Of a stretch of 64,000 nt of DNA, positions 27,658 to 38,435 are shown one piece after another. The stretch is from Oscillatoria sp. CS-180. Its GTDB lineage: Bacteria; Cyanobacteriota; Cyanobacteriia; Phormidesmidales; Phormidesmidaceae. A model generated the notes under the pieces. The model made no database searches and was not told where the DNA came from. It worked only from the letters and a program-made list of their open reading frames with translations. The stretch covers positions 62,001-126,000 of the forward strand of contig NZ_JAQMUB010000101.1 in assembly GCF_028330965.1 (NCBI RefSeq), read 5' to 3'. The position numbers were made by a program, and so were the translations under genes. Numbering within the stretch: position 1 is the first letter of the stretch; every line of letters begins with the position of its first letter.

Positions 27658-28571
27658 GTAAGCTTGGAAAGGTTCAACACCCACTCTCGCATCAGTAGAT
27701 TGACCTGTTGGGGGACTTCATCGTGGGGACAATGTCCAGCATTCAAAAAGTGCTCAGTCAAGTTGGGATAATACTGACGAAACTTTTCATTGCGCTGGCG
27801 AGCACCCATCCAAGGATCGCCTTCACCCCAGATTAGTAATAAAGGGGCCTGCATACGACCTAGTAGAAGGTCTACGGTATCGCCTTTGGGTGAACTAAAG
27901 ACAGACGCAAAAACCTTAGCCGCTCCAGGATCATTCGAAGGACGACGAATGTCTTCGATGAGCTGATCGGTAATGACGGTCTGGTCGACATAGACCTGCT
28001 TTAAGGTTCTCCGAATATTGGATGGTTGACGCACATATTGAAACAAGAGCCAGCTGGGAAGGGGCTGTAGTAAAAGATTTTGAATCGTTTGGCGAATTGC
28101 TTTTTGAAACGGACTGGTTTGAGGTGTAGAAGCGGGTGTTTCTTCAAAGGATCCTGCACTGTTTAGTAAAATAACGCCAGCAACCGAGTCAGGATAGTCA
28201 GCTGCGACGCAGAGACTAGCGTACCCGCCTAGAGAATTGCCCGCTAGCACAGCAGGTTGACCAATGACCGTTTGAATAAAATCGTGCAGCTGATCTCGCC
28301 ACAGATTTGGGCTGTAGATTCTGTCTGGTTTGGCAGAGCGACCAAACCCCAGTAAATCGATCGCCCAAACTTCAAAGTCATCTTTCAGACCGTGAATGTT
28401 CTTGCGCCAGTGATCAGTAGACGCTCCAAATCCATGGATGAGTAGTAAAGGTGGACGACCGCTTTTGGCTGCACCCGCTTTGACATAGTAAATCGGGTTG
28501 CCTTGCCAATCCCAAAACTCGCCGGGGAGAGACGCCACGCTGTGAATGCTAGATGCGATCGCTGTCGTCAT
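27654..28571 (-). CDS. Alpha/beta hydrolase
   Basis: 305 residues. The fold elements are in order: LLLIHGFGAS (oxyanion loop), AIDLLGFGRS, nucleophile elbow GNSLGG with S113, catalytic Asp in LIWGEGDPW, and catalytic His in NAGHCPHDEVP. It belongs with the cyanobacterial and plastid hydrolases near haloalkane dehalogenase and MhpC/BphD-like enzymes. Substrate is unknown; no signal peptide. Single gene; the upstream spacer to the next divergent gene is about 298 bases and shows nothing I can support. Confidence 0.92.
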   Translation of the reverse strand: MTTAIASSIHSVASLPGEFWDWQGNPIYYVKAGAAKSGRPPLLLIHGFGASTDHWRKNIHGLKDDFEVWAIDLLGFGRSAKPDRIYSPNLWRDQLHDFIQTVIGQPAVLAGNSLGGYASLCVAADYPDSVAGVILLNSAGSFEETPASTPQTSPFQKAIRQTIQNLLLQPLPSWLLFQYVRQPSNIRRTLKQVYVDQTVITDQLIEDIRRPSNDPGAAKVFASVFSSPKGDTVDLLLGRMQAPLLLIWGEGDPWMGARQRNEKFRQYYPNLTEHFLNAGHCPHDEVPQQVNLLMREWVLNLSKLT

Positions 28572-28869
28572 AATTTATTCAGCAATGTAACGAAAACTAT
28601 ACACATCTTAGCGAATGCGGTGATCTCATTTCTGACCTATCAGGCTCTATGGATACATGAAAAGTAGAAGAGCCAAAGAAACGCCAGGATGAGGAGCAGG
28701 GGATTGGAGACGGAATCAGCAGCCGTCAAGGCATCACGGAAAGGCATCGATGTTTAATATGCTGCAAACTCTTGCGATCGCTGAAGAAAAGGTACTTAGC
28801 AGTCTATCCTCACAACAGAGACAGTGTTGTTCAGCACTGTCCAACCCGAATCTGTGAGTCCCAAGGCTA

Positions 28870-30303
28870 ATGTCTGCGCTTTCTCGCCCTAAGAAACGTC
28901 GCCCTCTAACAAGAACTACCTCCCTCTGGTTTGAGCGTATGGTGGCAATCATCGCTCTGCTCAATCTCATCCTGGTGCTATTTGACGTCAGCTACATTCG
29001 ATTTCGTGATTTCTATCTGCGATTTTTCCCGGAACTCACCACTCAATACGGTGAGCTATTTAAGGGGATTGAACCTGAGCGTACAACCGAAAACTATTTA
29101 GAAACCATCGACACCTTGAGAGAGCAAGTGGCTCAGACAGGGCTTTCATCGGTTCAAGCCGAGAGCCTGCTGGAGGAGGTGCGAGAACAAAGTACGGCAA
29201 TTATTGACGAGAATCCCTTTCAAATTGCCGATAAGTCCGGCACCTTAGAGCGGATCAAAAACTTGATGCGCGATCGCATTGGTGTTGATTCGTCTAAAGC
29301 TGCCTTTAATACCTTTTGGAGTGAAGACTACCTGACCCAGGCGGGATGGTCTCAAGAGATTGAATTTTTTAGCGGTGAGGTTATTCCACTGCTAGAAACC
29401 AACTATTTCCGGGGGATTAGTGAAGATGGCTCACCTCAGGACGATTTTTGGCGGCTTGACATTTGGTTTGTGCTCTTCATGGCGCTGGAACTGCTAGCTC
29501 GAACCTTCTATATCAGCCGCCGATATAAAAACTACACTTGGCTGGATGCCGTCTTGCTGCGCTGGTACGATCTCATCTTCTTTCTTCCCTTCTGGAGATG
29601 GCTCAGAATCATTCCCGTGACCATTCGCCTCAATCAGTCTCAGCTAGTCAACTTAGTGCCGCTCAGAAATCGAGTCAATCGCATCTTCATTGCTAACTTT
29701 GCTGTTGAGCTGACTGAAATTGTTGTTTTACGGATCATCGATCAGATTCAACGACTGATTCAAGATGGGAGTGTTTCTGAGTGGCTTTTGCAAACGACGA
29801 CTAGTCAGCGATACATCGATATCAATGGTGTTAATGAGATTGAGGCGATTACTAACAGCCTGACAACCTTAGTGGTTTACAAAGTGTTGCCAAACGTTAA
29901 GCCGGAGCTTGATGCTCTGCTCCAGCACAATATCGTCAAAGCCTTCGAGCAGGCACCTGGCTATCAGGGCTTTCGTGGTATTCCAGGTATTGGCGATTTA
30001 CCGGAACAAATTGCTCAGCAGATTGTTAGTCAAACTTCAGAGAATCTCTACAGTGTGCTAACGGGGTCTTTGGAGGACGAGAAAGCTGCTGAGCTGACCC
30101 AACAGCTGATTGAAAAGATGGGTGAGCAATTGCGGGTTGAAATCCAGCAAAATCAGACGGTTGATAACCTTGAAAATTGGACTGTGGCTTTATTAGAAGA
30201 GATCAAAATCAACTATGTCAAACGGCTTTCAATAGCCGATGCTGATCGGCTGCGGGAAGAGAATTATAAGCTTTACGACATCACTCAAGTTCGCCAGCGG
30301 TAA
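28870..30303 (+). CDS. Conserved cyanobacterial membrane protein
   Basis: 477 residues. A transmembrane helix near 22-42 (MVAIIALLNLILVLFDVSYI), a soluble segment of about 150 residues (FFPELTTQYGELF, LEEVREQS), a helix near 196-213 (IWFVLFMALELLARTF) and another near 235-255 (WYDLIFFLPFWRWLRIIPVT) with an Arg-rich end reminiscent of a channel S4 region. There is no pore motif, so ion-channel function is not supported. The C-terminal 220 residues are soluble and helical. Not recognised as a named family. Confidence 0.8.
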   Translation: MSALSRPKKRRPLTRTTSLWFERMVAIIALLNLILVLFDVSYIRFRDFYLRFFPELTTQYGELFKGIEPERTTENYLETIDTLREQVAQTGLSSVQAESLLEEVREQSTAIIDENPFQIADKSGTLERIKNLMRDRIGVDSSKAAFNTFWSEDYLTQAGWSQEIEFFSGEVIPLLETNYFRGISEDGSPQDDFWRLDIWFVLFMALELLARTFYISRRYKNYTWLDAVLLRWYDLIFFLPFWRWLRIIPVTIRLNQSQLVNLVPLRNRVNRIFIANFAVELTEIVVLRIIDQIQRLIQDGSVSEWLLQTTTSQRYIDINGVNEIEAITNSLTTLVVYKVLPNVKPELDALLQHNIVKAFEQAPGYQGFRGIPGIGDLPEQIAQQIVSQTSENLYSVLTGSLEDEKAAELTQQLIEKMGEQLRVEIQQNQTVDNLENWTVALLEEIKINYVKRLSIADADRLREENYKLYDITQVRQR

Positions 30304-30416
30304 TTGTCAAGAGTCCGCCAGCGTTACTCAGACTGTCTGTCGCAATATGCGCTAACATGGTTAGCCGAGCAGATCGAGACCGCTTCTGCTCCTTCCTGAT
30401 TCTGAACGTTCTAAGG

Positions 30417-30443
30417 AAGTGGGCATGACACCCCACTTTTTTT
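30417..30443 (+). terminator. Intrinsic terminator or attenuator before rimP
   Basis: Stem AAGTGGG / CCCACTT with an 8-base loop, then TTTTT. It ends 13 bases before the rimP ATG. It either ends transcription of the upstream membrane-protein gene or attenuates the rimP-nusA-infB operon within its leader. Confidence 0.7.
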
Positions 30444-30456
30444 ATTGGAGTTTTAT

Positions 30457-30927
30457 ATGGTTCATCCTCTCATCCCGAAAGTCTTAGACTTGGCGGCTCC
30501 GGTAGCGGAGCATCTTGGGCTGGATGTGGTGGATGCCGTCTTTCAGACTAATCATTCGCCACCTATATTGCGAATTGATGTGCGCAACTCTCAGGCAGAA
30601 GATACGAGTCTTCAAGATTGTGAACAGATGAGTCAAGCTCTGGAAACCATTCTCGACGAGACAAACTTGATTCCGGATGCCTATGTCTTAGAGGTTTCTA
30701 GTCCTGGTATTTCATCAGAGCTAACATCTGAACGCGATTTTCTGGTTTTTAAGGGATTTATGGTGGAGATACAGCTAGCTGAGGCTTACAAAAACCGTCA
30801 GACCTGGCTAGGGCAGCTTTTAAAGCGTGATGATGACTATGTTTATCTCAGCCAGAAAGGAAAGCCTACAAAATTACCACGAGAGTTGGTCCAGACTGTT
30901 CAACTGAGCGATCGCGCTCCCGAGTAG
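30457..30927 (+). CDS. rimP: Ribosome maturation factor RimP
   Basis: 156 residues from ATG, with TTGGAG seven bases upstream. RimP helps assemble the 30S subunit by aiding S12 and other 3'-domain or 5'-domain steps. The N-terminal alpha/beta domain (VLDLAAPVAEHLGLDVVDAVF, ILRIDVRN, YVLEVSSPGI) and C-terminal SH3-like domain (YVYLSQKG) are both present. First gene of the conserved rimP-nusA-ylxR-infB cluster. It starts immediately after a terminator-like hairpin, so its own expression is the regulated step to consider. Confidence 0.95.
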   Translation: MVHPLIPKVLDLAAPVAEHLGLDVVDAVFQTNHSPPILRIDVRNSQAEDTSLQDCEQMSQALETILDETNLIPDAYVLEVSSPGISSELTSERDFLVFKGFMVEIQLAEAYKNRQTWLGQLLKRDDDYVYLSQKGKPTKLPRELVQTVQLSDRAPE

Positions 30928-31010
30928 TAGCGCCCTAATCGTTTATTTATCTTTTTATTGTCTTATTTGTTGCGATCGCAATCCTTTTTCAAAGGGAGTC
31001 AAATCAACCG

Positions 31011-32543
31011 ATGTCTTTAGTTAACCTACCGAATTTAAAAGAACTGATCGATAGCATCAGCCGAGAACGCAACTTGCCCAAATATGCCGTTGAAAATGCC
31101 CTTAGAGAAGCTTTATTAAAGGGTTATGAACGTTTTCGCCGAACGCAACGCCTGGTAGACGGTAATCATTTTGATGAAGGTTATTTTGATAACTTTGACA
31201 TTGAATTAGATGTCGAATACGAAGATGATCAGGGCTTTCGGGTGTTAGCAACAAAGACCATTGTTGAAGAAATTGAAAACGCCGACCATCAAATCGCTTT
31301 AGCAGAAGTTTTGGAAGTTGCTCCAGAAGCTCAGGTTGGCGACACCGTGGTCTTGGATGTGACACCAGAGCAAAAAGACTTTGGACGCATGGCCGCGATA
31401 CAGACAAAGCAGGTCCTAGCTCAAAAGCTGCGAGATCAACAGCGGAAGCTAATTCAGGAAGAGTTCCAGGATTTGGAAGGCAGCGTTTTGACGTCTACTG
31501 TGCAGCGATTTGAGCGTCAATCTGTCATTATGACAGTCAGTAGCGGAACCGGACAGCCCGAGGTCGAAGCAGAATTGCTGAAGCGTGACCAACTCCCTAA
31601 CGATAACTATCGTCCTAATTCTAAGTTCCGAGTTGTTCTCAAGAAGGTGTCAGAAGGCTCTCATCGGGGTCCTCAGCTCTTAGTTTCTCGGGCTGATGCG
31701 GCGCTTGTGGTGGAGCTTTTCTCGAACGAAGTCCCTGAAATTGAAGACGAAATTGTTCGGATAGTTGCCGTCGCTAGGGAAGCAAATCCCCCTTCTCGCT
31801 CAGTGGGTCCCCGTACTAAAATTGCAGTAGACACGGCTGAACGAGATGTCGATCCAGTCGGCGCCTGCATTGGTGCTCGTGGATCGCGAATTCAAGCTGT
31901 GGTCAGCGAACTAAGAGGGGAGAAAATAGACGTCATTCGCTATTCTCTAGATCCGGCAACTTATATTGCTAATGCTCTCAGTCCTGCACGGGTGGATGAG
32001 GTTCGGCTTATGAACCCTGAAGAGCGACAGGCCCATGTGCTTGTTCCAGAGGACCAGCTGAGCCTAGCCATTGGAAAAGAGGGGCAAAATGTTCGCTTAG
32101 CAGCCAAACTTACCGGATGGAAGATTGACATCAAAGACACCGCTAAGTATGACTATGCCGAGGAAGATCGCAAAATAGCCGATCAGATCGCGGCTCGTCA
32201 AGCCGAAGAGGAAGCTCGTCACGCTGAAGAGGAGGCTCGCTTGGCGGCGGAAGCTGCTCTCATGGAAGAACTCAAGCGGAAGTATCCCATTGCAGAGGAC
32301 TTTGAAGATGAGGAAGAGGCGGCAGCAGTACTAGGTGAGGAGGCACTAGAAGCATCCGATGAAGCTGAAGTACCTGCTGCTTCTGACTCGGTCTCTGCTG
32401 AACCTTTAGCCGATGAAGAAGCGCTCTCTGATGTAGATGAAGCGGATAATAGCGCATCTGATAATGACTTCACTGAAGTTCCTGAAGAGAGCGATGACCT
32501 AGAGAATCAACTTGAAGCTGAAGCCCTTTCAGAGGAGGAATAG
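31011..32543 (+). CDS. nusA: Transcription factor NusA
   Basis: 510 residues. NusA binds RNA polymerase and controls pausing, termination and antitermination. Domains in order: N-terminal RNAP-binding region (1-130), S1 (about 135-205), KH1 and KH2 (about 215-365; [20 protein letters not shown] and [19 protein letters not shown]). The last 130 residues are a Glu/Ala/Asp-rich low-complexity tail, a feature of cyanobacterial NusA rather than the two AR repeats of E. coli. It lies 83 bases after rimP, before ylxR. Confidence 0.97.
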   Translation: MSLVNLPNLKELIDSISRERNLPKYAVENALREALLKGYERFRRTQRLVDGNHFDEGYFDNFDIELDVEYEDDQGFRVLATKTIVEEIENADHQIALAEVLEVAPEAQVGDTVVLDVTPEQKDFGRMAAIQTKQVLAQKLRDQQRKLIQEEFQDLEGSVLTSTVQRFERQSVIMTVSSGTGQPEVEAELLKRDQLPNDNYRPNSKFRVVLKKVSEGSHRGPQLLVSRADAALVVELFSNEVPEIEDEIVRIVAVAREANPPSRSVGPRTKIAVDTAERDVDPVGACIGARGSRIQAVVSELRGEKIDVIRYSLDPATYIANALSPARVDEVRLMNPEERQAHVLVPEDQLSLAIGKEGQNVRLAAKLTGWKIDIKDTAKYDYAEEDRKIADQIAARQAEEEARHAEEEARLAAEAALMEELKRKYPIAEDFEDEEEAAAVLGEEALEASDEAEVPAASDSVSAEPLADEEALSDVDEADNSASDNDFTEVPEESDDLENQLEAEALSEEE

Positions 32544-32561
32544 TTTTCAAACGTTAACATC

Positions 32562-32837
32562 ATGAAACCTAACTTTCGACGCTGTGTCAGCTGTCGAGCG
32601 ATCGCCCCAAAAGAGGCTTTGTGGCGGGTTGTCCGCGTTTATCCGAGCCGGACAGTACAATTAGATAAGGGGATGGGGCGTTCGGCCTATTTATGTCCAA
32701 ACGCCAATTGTCTCAAAGCTGCTCAAAAGAAGAATCGATTGGGCCGAGCGTTGAGAGCGCCTGTACACGAAAGTGTGTATGAGCAACTCTGGCAGCGGTT
32801 AGATACCATGCCAACGGAGTCTAAAAAGTCTCCCTGA
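32562..32837 (+). CDS. ylxR: YlxR-family RNA-binding protein (DUF448)
   Basis: 91 residues. The motif RRCVSCRAIAPKEALWRVVR, the GMGRSAYLCP loop and CLKAAQKKNRLGRALR are the YlxR hallmarks, with the CxxC and late Cys that may bind metal. It is nearly always found between nusA and infB, as here (18 bases after nusA). A role with RNase P or in transcription has been reported for homologues; the exact job in cyanobacteria is not established. Confidence 0.94.
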   Translation: MKPNFRRCVSCRAIAPKEALWRVVRVYPSRTVQLDKGMGRSAYLCPNANCLKAAQKKNRLGRALRAPVHESVYEQLWQRLDTMPTESKKSP

Positions 32838-33109
32838 TCAGCAGATGAGGGGACTCTAGCTTAAAACATTCCCGATATCTACCAGACTCATGGCTGATTG
32901 CGCTATGGTTAGGGTTTGGTAAAGTAGTGCTCCGCCTAAAAAGCACGCAATGATCTAGAGCCAATTTAATGAGGTTTTAGGTCTTGTAAGCCTGGTTTTG
33001 ATAGCTCAAGGTTTGATATTGTGGCAGTCTGCTACAACACGTGAATGTAGGTTTGTCTAGCAAAGCAGGTTTGTCTTATGAGATAGCAGTATTGACGAGG
33101 GAGATTTGG

Positions 33110-36085
33110 ATGAACAACGGCAAAGTCAGAATATACGAATTATCGAAGGATCTCGGTTTGGAAAATAAGGATATTCTGACCGTTTGTGAACGATTGGGGA
33201 TTTCGGCGAAAAGCCACAGTAGTACAATTACGGATGATGACGCATTGCGAATTCGAAACGAGGTCAAACAAACGTCTGGAAAATTGTTGAATAAGCCATC
33301 TAAGCCTTCTCCGCCTCGCCCCCGCAAACCAAACGCCACTGCCAAGGAAACGCCTCGTCCTGCTAAGAAGCAGCAGATTCTGGAAATCCGCAGGCATCGT
33401 CCTAAGCCTGCGAAGGCGCCTATACCTCCTAAGTCGGAGACTGCTAGCACGGCTGATGTACAGTCCCCAGCACCTTCTGACTTAGCAGCATCTCCGAGTC
33501 GGCCTGAGGCGTCCAGATCTTCGGCACCACTCCCGAAACCGAAGCTGAAGCGACCAGGCTCACCTGAGCCTTCCGAGTCTGCTGCGCTACAGTCGCCGGA
33601 CGCTAGCCCAGAGATTGCTTCACCGACCAGTCCCGTTGTTGAAGACAGTTCAGATAAGGGGGGTGTGGAGCTGATTCAGCCGCCTGCTCGCCCATCTAAA
33701 CCAGAGAGGCCAACGCGCCCTGTCTTGAAAAAGCGCGATCGCGCCGATTCGGATAGACGAGATAGTGACGCACCTCGTCAACCTCGTATTGAAATTCGAG
33801 AAATTGATGAAGATGAGGATAATACTCCTCAGCTCAAGCCTAAGCCTGAGTTGCGGCGCCCTCGCCCCAAACGCTCTGATGCGGTTGAAAGTGATGATAC
33901 TCAAGACAGCGAAGAGACGGCTGTTCCTAGTGGCGGCGTCACTGAAGAGCCGATTCTACGCCGTCCCTCTCCTCCTCGTCAGAAGCGTAAAAATAAGGAG
34001 CGTGAAGAGGAAGAGCAAGAGCAACAGAAGACAACAAAATCCAAGAACAAGCGTCGCAGTCATGATCTGCTGAAGGATGATGATGAAGATATCTTGGCGG
34101 ATTTGGATGAAGTCACTGGAGATGGCAGTGACAGCAGTGCCACTGCTGCCCTCAGTATGTCTTTGGCTAGACCCCCTAAACCCAAGTCTAAGGCGAGTCC
34201 TAAGCCACCGAGTACATCCAAGACTCAGAAACCACAGCAGCGCGATAGCAGTCGCAATCAGCGACGCGATCGCCGCAATCAACCAGAAGAGCAAGAGCGG
34301 CCTGAAATCATAACCCTGACGGGCGGTTTATCAGTGCATGAACTGGCTAACCTGATCATGGTGCCTGAGACTGAAATTATTAAGCTGCTCTTTTTCAAAG
34401 GAATTGCGACCAACATCAACCAAACGCTTGATCTAGAAACTGCCAAGATGGTGGCCGAAGAGTTCGAAATTTTGGTTGAAACTGCCGAAGAGGAATCTGA
34501 GGCGAAGAAAGTCACTGAGATGTTGGACGTAGCTGACTTAGAAAATCTGTCTCAGCGTCCACCTGTTGTGACCATCATGGGTCACGTTGACCACGGTAAG
34601 ACCACGCTGCTGGATTCGATTCGGAAAACCAAAGTTGCTCAAGGGGAAGCTGGAGGGATTACGCAGCATATTGGTGCGTATCACGTTGATGTTGAGCATG
34701 ATGGCCAGAACCAGCAAATTGTCTTCCTTGATACGCCGGGCCACGAAGCCTTTACGGCCATGCGCGCGAGGGGTGCCAGGGTAACTGACATTGCGATTCT
34801 CGTAGTCGCTGCCGATGATGGCGTCCGACCTCAAACCATTGAGGCCATCAGTCATGCTAAGGCGGCTGAAGTGCCCATCGTCGTTGCGGTGAACAAAATT
34901 GATAAGGAAACAGCCCAGCCTGACCGCGTCAAGCAAGAGCTGATGGAACATGGTCTAGTTCCGGAGGAATGGGGTGGTGAAACCATCATGGTTCCGGTTA
35001 GCGCCATCAACGGCGACAATCTCGATACGCTGCTTGAGATGCTGCTGCTGGTGTCTGAAGTTGAAGACTTGAACGCCAACCCTGACCGTCTAGCCCGAGG
35101 CACAGTGATTGAGGCCAACCTTGATAAATCTCGGGGTCCAGTGGCTTCGCTGCTGGTTCAAAACGGCACCTTGCGAGTCGGCGACAGCATTGTGGCAGGT
35201 TCTGTCTTTGGTAAGGTGCGGGCTATGATCGACGATCGCGGCGATCGGGTAAACGAGGCAACGCCTTCCTTTGCCGTTGAGGTGCTGGGTCTCAATGATG
35301 TTCCGGCTGCTGGAGATGAGTTTGAAGTCTTTGCGGACGAGCGTGCAGCCCGTAGCATTGCCGATTCTCGTTCTGATGAACAGCGCCGTTCTCGTCTGCA
35401 GCAGGCTATGGCTTCTCGGCGAGTGACACTGAGCAGCTTGTCAGCTCAAGCGCAAGAGGGTGACCTCAAAGAGCTGAACATTATCCTAAAGGCCGATGTG
35501 CAGGGATCTGTCGAGGCCATCTTGGCGGCACTGCAACAGCTGCCTCAAAATGAGGTGCAAATTCGGGTTCTTTTGGGTGCTCCCGGAGAGATCAGCGAAA
35601 CTGACGTCGATTTGGCGGCTGCTAGTGGGGCGGTCCTCATTGGTTTCAATACCACGCTGGCCCCAGGTGCTCGTCAGGCGGCTGATCGTCAGGGTGTTGA
35701 TGTTCGTGACTACGACATCATCTATAACCTGTTAGACGACATTCAAGGGGCGATGGAAGGTTTGCTGGAACCCGAACTAGTCGAAGAGCCTCTTGGCGAA
35801 GTCGAAGTCCGAGCAGTTTTCCCTGTCCGAAGAGGCTCTGTGGCGGGTTGCTATGTGCTGTCGGGTAAGGTTACTCGTAACTGCCGTATTCGGGTCAATC
35901 GTGGCAGCGAAGTTGTTTATGAAGGCAACTTAGATTCTCTTAAGCGCATGAAGGACGATGTCAAAGAGGTGGCATCGGGCTTCGAATGTGGTATCGGTGT
36001 AGACAACTTCAACGGTTGGAAAGAAGGCGATATTATTCGAGCCTTCAAGCTGGTTACCCAACGCCGTAAGCTGTCGCCTGTTTAA
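33110..36085 (+). CDS. infB: Translation initiation factor IF-2
   Basis: 991 residues from [25 protein letters not shown] lies just upstream. The frame extends 23 codons further but without a start site. IF-2 places initiator tRNA on the 30S subunit with GTP. The N-terminal 440 residues hold the IF2-N helical domain and a long Lys/Pro/Arg/Asp-rich linker. The G domain begins near 485 with GHVDHGKTT (491), DTPGHEAF and NKID. The C-terminal beta-barrels and tRNA-binding domain complete it. Long N-terminal low-complexity linker is normal for cyanobacteria. A 270-base spacer separates it from ylxR. Confidence 0.97.
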   Translation: MNNGKVRIYELSKDLGLENKDILTVCERLGISAKSHSSTITDDDALRIRNEVKQTSGKLLNKPSKPSPPRPRKPNATAKETPRPAKKQQILEIRRHRPKPAKAPIPPKSETASTADVQSPAPSDLAASPSRPEASRSSAPLPKPKLKRPGSPEPSESAALQSPDASPEIASPTSPVVEDSSDKGGVELIQPPARPSKPERPTRPVLKKRDRADSDRRDSDAPRQPRIEIREIDEDEDNTPQLKPKPELRRPRPKRSDAVESDDTQDSEETAVPSGGVTEEPILRRPSPPRQKRKNKEREEEEQEQQKTTKSKNKRRSHDLLKDDDEDILADLDEVTGDGSDSSATAALSMSLARPPKPKSKASPKPPSTSKTQKPQQRDSSRNQRRDRRNQPEEQERPEIITLTGGLSVHELANLIMVPETEIIKLLFFKGIATNINQTLDLETAKMVAEEFEILVETAEEESEAKKVTEMLDVADLENLSQRPPVVTIMGHVDHGKTTLLDSIRKTKVAQGEAGGITQHIGAYHVDVEHDGQNQQIVFLDTPGHEAFTAMRARGARVTDIAILVVAADDGVRPQTIEAISHAKAAEVPIVVAVNKIDKETAQPDRVKQELMEHGLVPEEWGGETIMVPVSAINGDNLDTLLEMLLLVSEVEDLNANPDRLARGTVIEANLDKSRGPVASLLVQNGTLRVGDSIVAGSVFGKVRAMIDDRGDRVNEATPSFAVEVLGLNDVPAAGDEFEVFADERAARSIADSRSDEQRRSRLQQAMASRRVTLSSLSAQAQEGDLKELNIILKADVQGSVEAILAALQQLPQNEVQIRVLLGAPGEISETDVDLAAASGAVLIGFNTTLAPGARQAADRQGVDVRDYDIIYNLLDDIQGAMEGLLEPELVEEPLGEVEVRAVFPVRRGSVAGCYVLSGKVTRNCRIRVNRGSEVVYEGNLDSLKRMKDDVKEVASGFECGIGVDNFNGWKEGDIIRAFKLVTQRRKLSPV

Positions 36086-36093
36086 TTAAAACC

Positions 36094-37308
36094 ATGAAAC
36101 TTCCCCGCCGCGATCCTTACCTATGGATACATCTAGCTGGTTTAGCGACTGTTCCTATCTGGTTAGACATCTGTTTGGCAGGTTTAGCGGTGGGGGATCC
36201 GGTGGTCCCGCCTTGGCTGGAGCTAACGACGCTGGGATGGCTTGGTACCGTCCCTATTCTCTGGATGCAGCTCCAGCGACCTTTTTATGTCTTCAGCGTG
36301 CCAGGATTGGCAGTGCGTCCCGATAAGCTGGGCGAAGACCGTCGTCGTTTGCTGTCTTTGCAGCGCACTTGGGTGACGCGCCTGTGGGTTGTCTTGAGTG
36401 CGATCGCCCTTTTTTATATTCTTTTCTGGCTCTATCGCTTAGCGCCCATTGCCGCTAGCATGACGCCCTTTGCTGAGCAATCCAGAACGACGGGATGGCT
36501 GATCTGCGCAGTTGCCTTTTTCTTGGCCAACTTGTTTGTCCAAGTTCCAGCAACCGTGGTTCCGCTGCTGCTGACTGCTCCAGAGACAATTGAAACGACT
36601 ACACCATATGATGCTGCGGCCATTCTCAACGGGTTTACGGTCGTAGGGCTACGGGTCGGTCGTCTCCTTCCTGACTGGAATGTCTCTGTTGCCGATGATG
36701 TGATGCCCGCTATTGATGAGGTCTCCCAAGCGGCCTCGTTAGCTCCAGACGCGGTGGTTCTAACAGACTTGGTAGAGGAGATGCCCATAACTTCAGTAGC
36801 AGCAGAAGGCCCTTCCGCAACAGCTGCAAAGAGAGCCGAGGACGGACCAAGTATTTCATCGACCGGATCAGAAGCTATACCAGCTCACTCGTCAGATGCT
36901 GTCCTTACTCAATCTCCTTTAGCAGCCTCTGAGCAAGCCGTAGCGAAACCCAGTGCTGACCCTGTTGCAGTCGCTCGTTCCTTACCAAGCCTACATTCCC
37001 TGAGCACTTCATCTCACGTAAACGACGCAGAGACGGATACACCATCAGAGGCTGAAAAGTTACATCAAAACGGGTTGGATCAGAGCACTGATGCTACCAT
37101 GCCAGTCCCCCCTGACCATGCCGAAGCAGTTCCTCAGCAACACGAATTGTCTGATACTAAGTCAGTCGCAAGGGGAGAAGCAGGTTCTTCAAAATCCGAA
37201 AGTATATCTGTGGTGCAGTCCCCTGCATCCTTAGGAACAGACGCAATAACCTCAGTAACCGACACAACCTCACAGGAGACTTGCGAAAACTCGTGCGACC
37301 ATGCGTAG
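36094..37308 (+). CDS. Low-complexity-tail membrane protein
   Basis: 404 residues, starting eight bases after infB and so probably in its operon. The first 220 residues contain about four transmembrane helices (LWIHLAGLATVPIWLDICLA, LTTLGWLGTVPILWMQL, TRLWVVLSAIALFYILFWLY, WLICAVAFFLANLFVQVPA) and a conserved segment YDAAAILNGFTVVGLRVGRLLPDW. The remaining 180 residues are Ser/Ala/Glu/Asp-rich and probably disordered. A gene of this type behind infB is, as I recall, conserved in cyanobacteria. Function is unknown. Confidence 0.82.
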   Translation: MKLPRRDPYLWIHLAGLATVPIWLDICLAGLAVGDPVVPPWLELTTLGWLGTVPILWMQLQRPFYVFSVPGLAVRPDKLGEDRRRLLSLQRTWVTRLWVVLSAIALFYILFWLYRLAPIAASMTPFAEQSRTTGWLICAVAFFLANLFVQVPATVVPLLLTAPETIETTTPYDAAAILNGFTVVGLRVGRLLPDWNVSVADDVMPAIDEVSQAASLAPDAVVLTDLVEEMPITSVAAEGPSATAAKRAEDGPSISSTGSEAIPAHSSDAVLTQSPLAASEQAVAKPSADPVAVARSLPSLHSLSTSSHVNDAETDTPSEAEKLHQNGLDQSTDATMPVPPDHAEAVPQQHELSDTKSVARGEAGSSKSESISVVQSPASLGTDAITSVTDTTSQETCENSCDHA

Positions 37309-37509
37309 AAAGCCAATGAGTTGAATAGAAAGAAACCTTGGCAAATTCTTGAATGATAGCGCTAAACCAAGCGAAAGTGTGGCTGTTTGCACAGCAGGGT
37401 TACAAGTGTCTGAGCTATCCTTGAACTGTTTTGAGAAGTTTAACTGTGTAAACATTGATATCAATGGTTTCTCAGAAATTCTTCTGTTCTTTCACTTATG
37501 GAAGCGTAT

Positions 37510-37707
37510 ATGGCTAGACTTACTTCAATACCAGTACGCGATGCCTCTGAAGACAACGAAATTTGGGCCAATCTCAGGGAAGCGATCGCCAACAGTTCAG
37601 GTTTCGAGAGCTGGCAACAGCAAAAGAAATGCTCCTCTGATACTCTATCCCTGGATACACAAGTCCGTCTTTATCTGCGAGAAACCTTGGAAACGTTAGC
37701 CTACTAA
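37510..37707 (+). CDS. Small conserved cyanobacterial protein
   Basis: 65 residues from the ATG reading MARLTSIPVRDASEDNEIWA; another in-frame ATG lies four codons earlier. Ends with TQVRLYLRETLETLAY, a motif I recall as conserved in short cyanobacterial proteins of this size. No domain assignment. It is charged, soluble and helical. No obvious operon partner; a different-frame longer ORF from 37349 is not credible. Confidence 0.75.
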   Translation: MARLTSIPVRDASEDNEIWANLREAIANSSGFESWQQQKKCSSDTLSLDTQVRLYLRETLETLAY

Positions 37708-38079
37708 TTTAGGTCTGAAGGGTTTCTAAAGCAGAAACTTAAACTCAACCCAGTCCTTATCCTGCAACGTAGGGCCATAGAGCCTTCACCAGTTCCGGAA
37801 CAAGAGGGCTACAGATTTATCTATCACCGGATGAGTACGACCTAACCTTTTAACGTTGTGTTAGCAAGCGAGTAAGTTTCCTTGCTTTGTAAATTTCACG
37901 TATAGTCGTCTGACATGATTTCTGGGGCTAGAAAGCTTTTTGGACCGGATTTCCCTAGGAAAGTCCGGTCCAAGCTCCAAATAGGCCACTATGGTTTAAT
38001 CCCGAATATTTCATCAAAGCAATAGCCATCGATGCTATAACGATCCGGATAAAATCGTAAAGCCTAAGCAGACAAAACC
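37708..38079. other. Intergenic region with strong hairpin
   Basis: 372 bases between convergent genes. The only strong structure is the hairpin at 37940-37973. No tRNA, small RNA signature or reading frame was convincing. Confidence 0.5.
37940..37973. terminator. Long stable hairpin between convergent genes
   Basis: Stem TTGGACCGGATTTCC (37940-37954) pairs with GGAAAGTCCGGTCCAA (37958-37973) with one bulged G and a CTA loop; total about 15 pairs. T-run precedes it rather than follows it on the plus strand, so it is not a textbook terminator. Confidence 0.5.
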
Positions 38080-38379
38080 TTAGTTATCAAACGCTTGTTG
38101 TGGTTCTGGCAAGGTTTGCACATAGGCATAGACATCTTCGCTGTTGAAGCGATACGGGTCTGATTGCGCCACACTGACTGCTCTGTCCATGTAAACCACG
38201 TAATGGTTCATCAAAAAGTAGACCGCCATCATCGCTACAGCCGAAGAAGCGACTAGAAAGCCAGCCAGCATAAAAGAAAATTCCTGGCTCTTGACAGCCT
38301 GGTCCATCAGGCGCAAAGCCCAAACAACCAAGGCGACAACAACAATTACTATCAAGAGCAACATAAATAAGCCTGTCAC
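38080..38379 (-). CDS. Small membrane protein
   Basis: 99 residues if started at GTG 38379; an ATG five codons in (MLLLIVIVVVALVVWALRL) is an equal option. Two transmembrane helices, about 4-24 and 36-58 (FMLAGFLVASSAVAMMAVYF), and a soluble C-terminal tail ending PEPQQAFDN. No family recognised. It is upstream of nothing obvious; convergent with the short gene at 37510. Confidence 0.7.
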   Translation of the reverse strand: MTGLFMLLLIVIVVVALVVWALRLMDQAVKSQEFSFMLAGFLVASSAVAMMAVYFLMNHYVVYMDRAVSVAQSDPYRFNSEDVYAYVQTLPEPQQAFDN

Positions 38380-38435
38380 TTCTAGATAAGGTTAACCTTA
38401 GTGTAACGTACTGTAACAGAGTTTTAATACTTTCG

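Noticed and set aside
28734-28970. 78-codon minus-strand frame before the membrane-protein gene
   Set aside because: Antisense to the start of a real gene and without domain or start signal.
33650-34313. Several antisense and shifted frames inside infB
   Set aside because: They follow from the charged, repetitive linker of IF-2 and are shadows of it.
37349-37699. 116-codon plus-strand frame
   Set aside because: Overlaps in another frame the better supported 65-residue conserved protein and has no family features.
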